From the NCBI RefSeq assembly GCF_028888695.1, contig NZ_PNFF01000001.1, forward strand, positions 2,055,501 through 2,119,500: DNA of 64,000 bases, in the 5' to 3' direction. The translations under genes and the position numbers were made by a program. The notes under the pieces were generated by a model. That model was not told the origin of the DNA, searched no databases, and was given only the letters and a program-made list of their open reading frames with translations. This stretch comes from Bacillus methanolicus. Lineage in GTDB: Bacteria; Bacillota; Bacilli; Bacillales; Cytobacillaceae. Below are positions 56,674 to 64,000 of the stretch, piece after piece. Each line of letters starts with the position of its first letter. Position 1 is the stretch's first letter.

Positions 56674-59003
56674 TGAACCTCACCGCCGCCAAGGGCGTGT
56701 TTGAGTACTTCATCTACATGAGAGACTAAAACAAAATCGAGATCGTCTCTTACACTTTCAGGAATATCATCAATATCTTTTTCATTTTCCTTCGGAAGAA
56801 TGATTTTCGTTAATCCGGCACGATGGGCGCTTAATGTCTTTTCCTTAACGCCGCCTATTGGAAGAACCCGTCCTCTGAGTGTAATTTCTCCTGTCATTCC
56901 GACTTCTTTTTTAATTGGCTTTCCGGATAAAGCGGAGACAAGAGCCGTTGCGATTGTGATGCCGGCAGAAGGCCCGTCTTTCGGAACCGCACCTTCCGGA
57001 ACATGGATATGAATATCATACTTTTCATGGAAATTTTCATCAATCCCAAGCTCTTTTGCTTTTGAACGGACATAGCTGAAAGCGGCCTGTGCTGATTCTT
57101 TCATGACATCACCGAGTTTTCCGGTTAAGACAAGCTTCCCTTTTCCTGGTGACAATGAGACTTCTATATGCAGCGTATCTCCGCCAACCGTTGTGTAAGC
57201 AAGGCCGGTGGCAACGCCAATCTGGTCTTCCATCTCGGCCTGTCCATAACGAAATTTCGGCTTTCCTAAAAACTCTTCAACATTCTTCTCGGAAACAACA
57301 ACACGTTTCTTCTCTCCTGAAACGATAATTTTAGCTGTCTTACGGCAAATGGCGGCAATCTGGCGTTCCAATCCGCGCACTCCGGCTTCCCGGGTATAAT
57401 GGCGGATAACATTTTGAATCGCATCTTCGCGGACTTGAAGCTGCGATTTCGTTAGCCCGTGTTCTTTTATTTGCTTAGGCAATAGATGGTCTTTTGCAAT
57501 ATGGATCTTTTCAAGCTCTGTATATCCGGCAATTGTAATAATTTCCATTCTGTCTCTGAGCGGTCCCGGGATCGTCGATAAATCATTTGCCGTTGCAATG
57601 AACATTACTTTTGAAAGATCATACGGCTCTTCAATATAGTGGTCGCTAAAATTATGATTTTGCTCCGGATCAAGCACTTCAAGCAAGGCAGCAGACGGGT
57701 CGCCGCGAAAATCACTCGACATTTTATCGATTTCATCAAGAAGAAACACCGGATTTATTGTTCCGGCTTTTCTCATCCCTTGGATGATTCGGCCGGGCAT
57801 TGCTCCTACATAGGTGCGTCGATGCCCTCTTATTTCCGACTCATCGCGGACACCGCCGAGAGAAATTCGAACGAATTTACGATTTAATGAAGTTGCGATC
57901 GAACGGGCCAAACTTGTTTTCCCGACTCCGGGAGGCCCGGCAAGGCAAAGAATAGGGCCCTTTAGTGAACGGATCAATTGTTGTACGGCTAAATATTCTA
58001 AAACCCGCTCCTTCACTTTTTCAAGGCCATAGTGGTCTTTGTTCAATATTCTCTCAGCTTTATGAATATCAAGGTCATCGTCTGTTTTCTTTGTCCAAGG
58101 CAATGAAATAAGCCACTCAATATAGTTTCGGATCACTGCGCTCTCGGCTGAACTTGAAGGTACTTTTTCGTATCGGTCGAGTTCTTTTAAAGCGGTTGCT
58201 TTGACATGTTCAGGCATGCCTGCTTGCTCAATTTTTTCAGTAAGCTCGGCAATTTCTCCGGTTTTTCCTTCTTTTTCTCCCAATTCTTTTTGAATGGCTT
58301 TCATTTGTTCGCGCAAATAGTACTCTTTTTGCGTCCTTTCCATTGAACGTTTTACGCGCTGTCCGATCTTCTTCTCTAAATTCAATACTTCTTTCTCATT
58401 ATGAAGAATTTCAATAATGCGGTTCATTCTTTCTTTAATGTCAACTATCTCAAGAATTTCCTGCTTTTCTTTTAGCTTTAGCGGAAGGTGTGAGGAAATG
58501 ATATCCGCCATTCTTCCCGGCTCCTCAATGTCAGCAACAGATGAATACGTTTCAGCAGAAATTTTTTTGGACATTTTTATGTACTGCTCAAAGTAGTCAA
58601 GCATTGTTCTCATTAAGGCCTGATCTTCCGCATCTTTTGTTTCTCTGTCTTCATATGTTCTTAATGAAACCAGATAGTAATCGACTTCATCAAAGAAAGA
58701 AATGACTTCGGCACGCTTTAAGCCTTCCACTAAAACTCGAATCGTACCATTAGGGAGTTTCAGCATTTGCTTTACTTTTGTTAATGTTCCCATATGAAAC
58801 ACGTCTTCTTCTGTTGGATCATCTATTGATATGTCTTTTTGTGTTGTTAAAAATATTAGATGGTCATCGACCATTGCTTTTTCAAGGGCCTGAACTGATT
58901 TTTCACGTCCGACATCTAAATGAAGGACCATTGTCGGATAAACAAGCACTCCCCGAAGCGGCAGGAGGGGGACGATGATTTCTTCTTTATATGCCAATAT
59001 CAT
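56670..59003 (-). CDS. lon: ATP-dependent protease LonA
   Basis: LonA degrades damaged and regulatory proteins. The 777-residue protein has an N-terminal substrate domain, a coiled coil, an AAA+ domain with Walker [19 protein letters not shown] and sensor motifs, and a C-terminal Ser-Lys protease domain with the catalytic Ser in [11 protein letters not shown]. The ATG at 59003 follows GGAGGTG. It is followed by engB and preceded by lonB. Confidence 0.97.
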   Translation of the reverse strand: MILAYKEEIIVPLLPLRGVLVYPTMVLHLDVGREKSVQALEKAMVDDHLIFLTTQKDISIDDPTEEDVFHMGTLTKVKQMLKLPNGTIRVLVEGLKRAEVISFFDEVDYYLVSLRTYEDRETKDAEDQALMRTMLDYFEQYIKMSKKISAETYSSVADIEEPGRMADIISSHLPLKLKEKQEILEIVDIKERMNRIIEILHNEKEVLNLEKKIGQRVKRSMERTQKEYYLREQMKAIQKELGEKEGKTGEIAELTEKIEQAGMPEHVKATALKELDRYEKVPSSSAESAVIRNYIEWLISLPWTKKTDDDLDIHKAERILNKDHYGLEKVKERVLEYLAVQQLIRSLKGPILCLAGPPGVGKTSLARSIATSLNRKFVRISLGGVRDESEIRGHRRTYVGAMPGRIIQGMRKAGTINPVFLLDEIDKMSSDFRGDPSAALLEVLDPEQNHNFSDHYIEEPYDLSKVMFIATANDLSTIPGPLRDRMEIITIAGYTELEKIHIAKDHLLPKQIKEHGLTKSQLQVREDAIQNVIRHYTREAGVRGLERQIAAICRKTAKIIVSGEKKRVVVSEKNVEEFLGKPKFRYGQAEMEDQIGVATGLAYTTVGGDTLHIEVSLSPGKGKLVLTGKLGDVMKESAQAAFSYVRSKAKELGIDENFHEKYDIHIHVPEGAVPKDGPSAGITIATALVSALSGKPIKKEVGMTGEITLRGRVLPIGGVKEKTLSAHRAGLTKIILPKENEKDIDDIPESVRDDLDFVLVSHVDEVLKHALGGGEVQ

Positions 59004-59088
59004 TGCACCTCCAATGGAATCTTATATATATGTAATTACAGGATAATTCTTTGTACAATTCTAACTTATTTACTAGAGAATGAGCAAA

Positions 59089-59133
59089 CAAAAACTTCGG
59101 TTTGTCAAAAATGTCTGGCAAACCGAAGTCTCG
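59089..59133 (-). terminator. Terminator of lonB
   Basis: ACTTCGGTTTG...CAAACCGAAGT stem; on the minus strand TTTTTGTTTG follows. Confidence 0.85.
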
Positions 59134-59139
59134 GTTGAA

Positions 59140-60810
59140 CTATATGCTTTCTTTCTTAGCTAATTCAATCGAAGCAGGAATGGCCTGATCCCCCCGGGGC
59201 ATCCCGTTCACAAATACAAGATCAAACACCTCATTTATATGAGTAACCGGAACAATTTCTATATCTTTGATTTCATTTAAAATGGATTGCATATTTTCTT
59301 CCGGAATAATCACCATTTTGGCGCCTGCTTTTTTCGCTGCGACAACTTTCGGATACACTCCGCCAACCGGCTTTACATTGCCATGAATGCTGATTTCTCC
59401 AGTCATAGCAATCGTGTTTTTAACCGGAATTTTATAAATCGCAGAATAAATAGCAGTAGCCATGGCGATGCCTGCAGACGGGCCGTCGATCGGAATTCCG
59501 CCCGGGAAATTCACATGAATATCAAATTCATCAGCCGGTACTCTCATGGAACGGAGAACAGTAATCACGTTTTCAATTGACCCTTTTGCCATGCTTTTTC
59601 GTCGGATCGATTTCCCGCGGTCGCCGATGCTTTCCTCTTCAACAATTCCGGTAATATTGATAGATCCTTTTTCTTTGGCGGGTATGACCGTCACCTCAAT
59701 TTCAATGAGCGCCCCAGTGTTCGGGCCGTAAACGGCAAGTCCGTTTACAAGGCCAATATCAGATTTAGGGTGTATTTTTCTTTCAATTCTTGGACTTAAC
59801 TGGCTCGAATTGATAACCCATTCTATATCTTCATCTTTAATGTAATTTCGGTCTTCATTAATGGCCAATCCGGCAGCCGTTTGCACCATGTTTACTGCTT
59901 CACGCCCGTTCCTTGCATATGTTGAGAGAATATCGAGCCCTTTTTCCGTTATTGACAAGCGGACTTTTTCAGTTGCTTTTTTTGCAACGGTTGTAATTTC
60001 TTCCTGGTTAAGCTCCCTGAAAAAAACTTCCATACATCTTGAACGGATTGCCGGCGGAATCTCGCTTGGAGTTCTCGTTGTAGCGCCGACAAGGCGAAAA
60101 TCAGCCGGTAGACCGTTTTTGAAAATATCATGGATATGAGTAGGAATTTGTGTATTTTCTTCATTATAATAGGCACTTTCAAGAAAAACTTTTCGATCCT
60201 CCAAAACTTTTAAGAGCTTATTCATTTGAATAGGATGAAGTTCTCCTATTTCATCAATAAACAAAACTCCTCCATGCGCATTTGTCACCGCACCTTGCTT
60301 CGGCTGCGGAATGCCGGCCTGCCCCATCGCTCCTGCACCTTGATAAATCGGATCGTGAACGGATCCGATTAGCGGGTCAGCGATCCCTCTTTCATCAAAT
60401 CGGGCTGTCGTTGCGTCTAATTCGATAAATACTGATGAACGCTGAAAAGGAGATTTCGGGTTTTTCTTAGCTTCTTCCAGCACAAGCCTTGCTGCAGCAG
60501 TTTTTCCCACTCCAGGCGGTCCGTATATAATGACATGCTGAGGATTCGGTCCGCAAAGAGCCGCCTTTAATGATTTAATTCCATCTTCTTGTCCGACTAT
60601 ATCTTCAAAACGGGATGGGCGTACTATTTCCGATAATGGTTTAGTCAATGAGATTGATCTCATCTTTTTCAGCTGCTCCATTTCCTTTTTTGACTCTCGG
60701 TCTATGGAAACTTTTTGTGTTCGCTGGCTTCTCAACAAATTCCAAAAATAAAGTCCGATGATGATTCCGAAAAAAAGTTGAATAAATAAGGCAATCCCCG
60801 TCCAACTCAT
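59140..60810 (-). CDS. lonB: ATP-dependent protease LonB
   Basis: This LonB-type protease is forespore-linked in B. subtilis. The protein (556 residues) starts MSWTGIALFIQLFFGIIIG at the ATG at 60810 (GGAGGGT upstream), with an N-terminal membrane anchor. The AAA+ domain has [20 protein letters not shown], and the protease domain has DGPSAGIAMATAI with the catalytic Ser. Confidence 0.95.
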   Translation of the reverse strand: MSWTGIALFIQLFFGIIIGLYFWNLLRSQRTQKVSIDRESKKEMEQLKKMRSISLTKPLSEIVRPSRFEDIVGQEDGIKSLKAALCGPNPQHVIIYGPPGVGKTAAARLVLEEAKKNPKSPFQRSSVFIELDATTARFDERGIADPLIGSVHDPIYQGAGAMGQAGIPQPKQGAVTNAHGGVLFIDEIGELHPIQMNKLLKVLEDRKVFLESAYYNEENTQIPTHIHDIFKNGLPADFRLVGATTRTPSEIPPAIRSRCMEVFFRELNQEEITTVAKKATEKVRLSITEKGLDILSTYARNGREAVNMVQTAAGLAINEDRNYIKDEDIEWVINSSQLSPRIERKIHPKSDIGLVNGLAVYGPNTGALIEIEVTVIPAKEKGSINITGIVEEESIGDRGKSIRRKSMAKGSIENVITVLRSMRVPADEFDIHVNFPGGIPIDGPSAGIAMATAIYSAIYKIPVKNTIAMTGEISIHGNVKPVGGVYPKVVAAKKAGAKMVIIPEENMQSILNEIKDIEIVPVTHINEVFDLVFVNGMPRGDQAIPASIELAKKESI

Positions 60811-60912
60811 CGCGTACCCTCCTGCATAAAATAAAGTTCTATCTGATATATGGTAGTATCTCCGGCACTGAGTTGGAATAATCAAGAATTTGGAGAAAAA
60901 ACCTTATCATAT

Positions 60913-60948
60913 AAAAAGACCAAACCCTGCACTAGGATTTGGTCCATT
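60913..60948 (-). terminator. Terminator of clpX
   Basis: Minus strand GACCAAA...GTTTGGTC followed by TTTTTAT, between clpX and lonB. Confidence 0.75.
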
Positions 60949-60972
60949 TAACAAATGCTCATCTACCCCCGC

Positions 60973-62238
60973 TTAAGCTGAAGTTTTTCTTATTTCGTCA
61001 ATCACTGTTCCATCATTCAGAATCAGCTTCGGTGCGCTGTTGTTAGCAACAGTTTCTTTTGTAATGATGCATTTTGTAATATCATCCCTTGAAGGAAGTT
61101 CAAACATTACATCAAGCATAATACCTTCAATAATCGAACGAAGTCCGCGAGCTCCTGTCTTGCGCTCGATTGCTTTTTTCGCGATTTCTTGAAGTGCGCC
61201 GTCTTCAAATTCCAATTCCACACCATCAAGTTCAAGCATTTTTTGATATTGTTTTACCAATGCATTTTTTGGTTTCGTTAAAATTTCTACTAAAGCATCT
61301 TCATCTAACTGCTCAAGGCTTGCAATAACAGGTAAACGCCCTACAAATTCTGGTATTAATCCGAACTTCAATAAGTCTTCCGGAAGAACTTTTGAAAGAA
61401 GTTCTTTTTCATCTACTTCAGGAAGTTTTGAATCGCCGCCGAATCCGATGACTTTTTGTCCTAAACGCCTTTTAATAATTGGTTCAATGCCATCGAATGC
61501 TCCTCCGCAAATGAACAGGATGTTTGTTGTATCAATCTGAATGAACTCTTGATGTGGATGCTTGCGCCCTCCTTGAGGCGGCACGCTTGCAACCGTACCT
61601 TCAAGAATTTTCAATAATGCCTGCTGTACACCTTCTCCGGAAACATCCCTTGTAATTGAAGGATTCTCAGATTTACGGGCAATCTTATCAATTTCATCAA
61701 TGTAAATAATTCCTTTTTCAGCTTTTTCAACATCATAGTCTGCCGCCTGGATCAGTTTCAGCAAAATGTTTTCAACGTCTTCGCCGACATACCCTGCTTC
61801 TGTCAGTGAAGTCGCATCAGCGATGGCAAAAGGTACATTTAAGATTCGGGCCAATGTTTGGGCAAGCAATGTTTTACCGCTTCCTGTCGGTCCGATCATG
61901 CAAATATTGCTTTTTGAAAGCTCGACATCATCAATCTTGCTGTTGGAATTAATCCGTTTATAATGGTTGTAAACAGCAACAGAAAGTGATTTTTTTGCTT
62001 GATCCTGCCCGATGACATATTCATCAAGAATTTCACGAATTTCTTTTGGTTTCGGCACATCTTTGAACTCTACTTCTTCCTCAGTACCTAGCTCTTCCTC
62101 CACAATTTCAGTGCATAATTCAATACACTCATCACATATATATACACCCGGACCGGCAACTAATTTTCGGACCTGATCTTGTGTTTTACCACAGAAAGAA
62201 CACTTTAGCTGTCCTTTTTCATCATTAAATTTAAACAT
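60973..62238 (-). CDS. clpX: ATP-dependent unfoldase ClpX
   Basis: ClpX feeds substrates to ClpP. The 421-residue protein has an N-terminal zinc domain with Cys13, Cys16, Cys35 and Cys38 ([14 protein letters not shown]), Walker [16 protein letters not shown], Walker [12 protein letters not shown], and the IGF loop (KVIGFGGD) that docks ClpP. The gene lies between tig and lonB, the canonical order. Confidence 0.98.
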   Translation of the reverse strand: MFKFNDEKGQLKCSFCGKTQDQVRKLVAGPGVYICDECIELCTEIVEEELGTEEEVEFKDVPKPKEIREILDEYVIGQDQAKKSLSVAVYNHYKRINSNSKIDDVELSKSNICMIGPTGSGKTLLAQTLARILNVPFAIADATSLTEAGYVGEDVENILLKLIQAADYDVEKAEKGIIYIDEIDKIARKSENPSITRDVSGEGVQQALLKILEGTVASVPPQGGRKHPHQEFIQIDTTNILFICGGAFDGIEPIIKRRLGQKVIGFGGDSKLPEVDEKELLSKVLPEDLLKFGLIPEFVGRLPVIASLEQLDEDALVEILTKPKNALVKQYQKMLELDGVELEFEDGALQEIAKKAIERKTGARGLRSIIEGIMLDVMFELPSRDDITKCIITKETVANNSAPKLILNDGTVIDEIRKTSA

Positions 62239-62342
62239 TTAATTCACCCCTTCGAGAACTTCTATATACACATGTGGATCACAAGCGAACTATTTTTATT
62301 ATTCAGCCTTCTATAAGAAAAAATCTAGCAGTTATGTATTGC

Positions 62343-62351
62343 ATTGTATCA
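62343..62351 (-). promoter_or_regulatory. Likely clpX promoter (extended -10)
   Basis: Minus strand TGATACAAT about 105 bp before clpX; no convincing -35 at the right distance. Confidence 0.45.
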
Positions 62352-62514
62352 CATTTTTTAGGTAGACAGGTACTAATTACTCTTAAATAAGTTTAGTTGC
62401 AAAACTTTGGCATGGCATTCACTGATAAAAAAATATGTACTAATTCATCTTATCCAGAAACACGCTGCTTAAATCCTATATTTTACAACTTTATAATATA
62501 TGTATATGTATAAA

Positions 62515-62549
62515 ACAAGGCACGATTGCATCGCGCCTTGCTTTTTGTA
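62515..62549 (-). terminator. Terminator of tig
   Basis: CAAGGCGCGA...TCGTGCCTTG stem; on the minus strand a TTTTAT tail follows. Confidence 0.8.
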
Positions 62550-62560
62550 GTTATTTTCTA

Positions 62561-63865
62561 TTATTTTTCTACGGGTTTGCTTTCAACTGTTTTGCTGTTT
62601 TCTACAAGGAAATCGATCGCTTTTCGATTTTGAAGATCTCCTTTTATACCATCAAGGCTTCCTATAGCTTTTTTAATGTCATCTACTGACATGTTATACA
62701 TATCTGCCATTTTTTGCAGTTCTTCGTTTACTTCTTCATCTGTTACTTCAATATTTTCTGCTTTTGCAATGGCTTCAAGAGTAAGGGCAACACGAACGCG
62801 CTTTTCAGCTTCTTCTTTCATTTGTTCGCGAAGAGCATTTTCATCCTGACCTGAGAATTGGAAGTATAAGTCAAGGGTCATGCCTTGCATTTGCAGACGC
62901 TGTTCAAATTCATTCAACATGCGATCCACTTCATTCTCAACCATTACTTCAGGAAGATCAATTTCTGCATTTTCTGCTGCCTTTTCAACAACTGTATCAC
63001 GAACGTGGTGCTCAGCCTCATGCTGTTTATCATGTTCTAAGCGTTCTTTGATTTTTGCTTTCAACTCTTCAAAAGTTTCAGCTTCATCATCCACGTCTTT
63101 TGCAAATTCATCATCAAGCTCAGGAAGGACCTTTGTTTTCACTTCATGAACTTTCACTTTAAATACTGCAGGTTTACCTGCTAATTCTGCCGCATGATAT
63201 TCTTCAGGGAATGTTACCTGAATTTCTTTTTCTTCCCCTGCAGCTGTACCTACTAATTGCTCTTCAAAGCCAGGAATGAATGAACCTGAGCCAAGTTCAA
63301 GAGAATAGTTTTCTCCTTTTCCGCCTTCAAACGCTTCCCCATCAACAAATCCTTCAAAGTCGATCACAACTGTGTCGCCATTTTCAGCAGTTCCTTCTTC
63401 TTTCACTACAATCTCAGCATGGCGCTCTTGAAGAGCTTTTATTTCATTATTTACATCTTCGTCTGTTACACTTGTATCAAATGCTTCTACTTCAATTCCT
63501 TTGTATTCACCAAGTTTCACTTCCGGCTTTACTGTAACAGTTGCTTTGAAAATTAAGCTTTTGCCCTTTTCAATTTGTTCAACATCAATTTCAGGGCGGC
63601 CAACAGGCTCAATACCAGTTTCTTCGACCGCATTTACAAATGCATCAGGCAATAGATAATCAATTGCATCCTGATAAAGAGATTCAACGCCAAAGCGCTT
63701 TTCAAAAAGGGAGCGAGGCATTTTTCCTTTACGGAAACCAGGAACGCTGACCTGTTTTACTACCTTTTTAAATGCGAAGTCTAAACCTTCGTTGAATTTT
63801 TCTGCATCTACTTCGAATGTAAGAACCCCGCGGCTCCCTTCTAATTTTTCCCAATTCGCAGACAT
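62561..63865 (-). CDS. tig: Trigger factor
   Basis: Trigger factor is the ribosome-bound chaperone and prolyl isomerase. The protein (434 residues) starts [20 protein letters not shown] at the ATG at 63865, with GGAGGG 10 bp upstream. The ribosome-docking segment is [19 protein letters not shown], the FKBP-type domain is near 155-240 ([25 protein letters not shown]), and a helical C-terminal cradle follows. The open frame continues upstream to 63961 without support. Positions 63866-64000 hold its upstream region. Confidence 0.97.
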   Translation of the reverse strand: MSANWEKLEGSRGVLTFEVDAEKFNEGLDFAFKKVVKQVSVPGFRKGKMPRSLFEKRFGVESLYQDAIDYLLPDAFVNAVEETGIEPVGRPEIDVEQIEKGKSLIFKATVTVKPEVKLGEYKGIEVEAFDTSVTDEDVNNEIKALQERHAEIVVKEEGTAENGDTVVIDFEGFVDGEAFEGGKGENYSLELGSGSFIPGFEEQLVGTAAGEEKEIQVTFPEEYHAAELAGKPAVFKVKVHEVKTKVLPELDDEFAKDVDDEAETFEELKAKIKERLEHDKQHEAEHHVRDTVVEKAAENAEIDLPEVMVENEVDRMLNEFEQRLQMQGMTLDLYFQFSGQDENALREQMKEEAEKRVRVALTLEAIAKAENIEVTDEEVNEELQKMADMYNMSVDDIKKAIGSLDGIKGDLQNRKAIDFLVENSKTVESKPVEK

Positions 63866-64000
63866 ACCGTTTTTTCCCTCCAACAAATCTATTATCATTT
63901 TCAATGATCGAAAATCGTCTGAATATGTCTTGTCTTGCAAGTCATAATCCATTGTTTTCATATAAAATTATTCTGTTTGCATATTACAACCATTACATTA

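Larger units (their letters stand above)
62239..62560. other. 322-bp gap between clpX and tig
   Basis: It contains the tig terminator at its right end and, on the minus strand, TGATACAAT (an extended -10 for clpX, -10 at 62343-62348). The rest is A/T-rich, with no ORF or RNA that I recognise. Confidence 0.5.

Overview
This window looks like core chromosome of an endospore-forming, low-to-moderate GC member of the Bacillaceae. The evidence is the gene order tig-clpX-lonB-lonA-engB-hemAXCDBL-spoVID-ysxE-valS-folC ... maf-radC-mreBCD-minCD-spoIVFAB-rplU-prp-rpmA-spo0B-obg-pheBA-nifS/nadBCA-safA, which matches the Bacillus subtilis arrangement read in reverse. Sporulation genes (spo0B, spoIIB, spoIVFA/FB, spoVID, safA, CotS-family kinases) support this. 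An RNase E/G gene, which B. subtilis lacks, points to another Bacillaceae genus. I cannot name the species.

Layout: 0.1-3.1 kb holds a CotS-family kinase and a repeat-rich SafA coat-assembly gene. 3.2-8.0 kb is the NAD synthesis unit nadB-nadC-nadA with divergent nifS, sharing a putative NiaR operator. 8-12.6 kb holds pheA, pheB, obg, spo0B and the rplU-prp-rpmA operon with its L21 leader. 12.8-21.9 kb holds rng, spoIVFB/FA, minD/C, mreD/C/B, radC and maf. 41.8-63.9 kb holds folC, valS with a T-box leader, ysxE, spoVID, the haem operon hemA-X-C-D-B-L, ysxD-like, engB, lonA, lonB, clpX and tig. Almost everything is on the minus strand.

The unusual part is 22.3-41.6 kb. Where B. subtilis has only comC between folC and spoIIB, this genome has a complete type IV pilus locus. 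The minus-strand unit runs from an acidic membrane protein through a PRC-barrel protein, a degenerate VanW/G5 protein, PilB, PilT (retraction), PilC, major pilin, PilD, PilM, PilN and PilO to a second pilin. Divergent to it is a minor-pilin trio (GspI/PilV-like, GspJ/PilW-like and a 734-residue GspK/PilX-like protein lacking Glu5). Convergent to the trio is a 954-residue secreted von Willebrand A protein. Together they read as a retractile pilus with a large decorated tip and a candidate adhesin. The divergent promoter region carries T-tracts phased at 10 bp, a signature of bent DNA.

At nucleotide scale there are three copies of a nested palindromic repeat with GGTCAGACC-type arms (3.2, 12.8 and 16.1 kb), one of which encodes the C-terminus of RNase E/G. 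There are also two in-frame minisatellites in safA and a 201-bp internal duplication in the large minor pilin. I saw no rRNA, tRNA, CRISPR array, insertion sequence or prophage.
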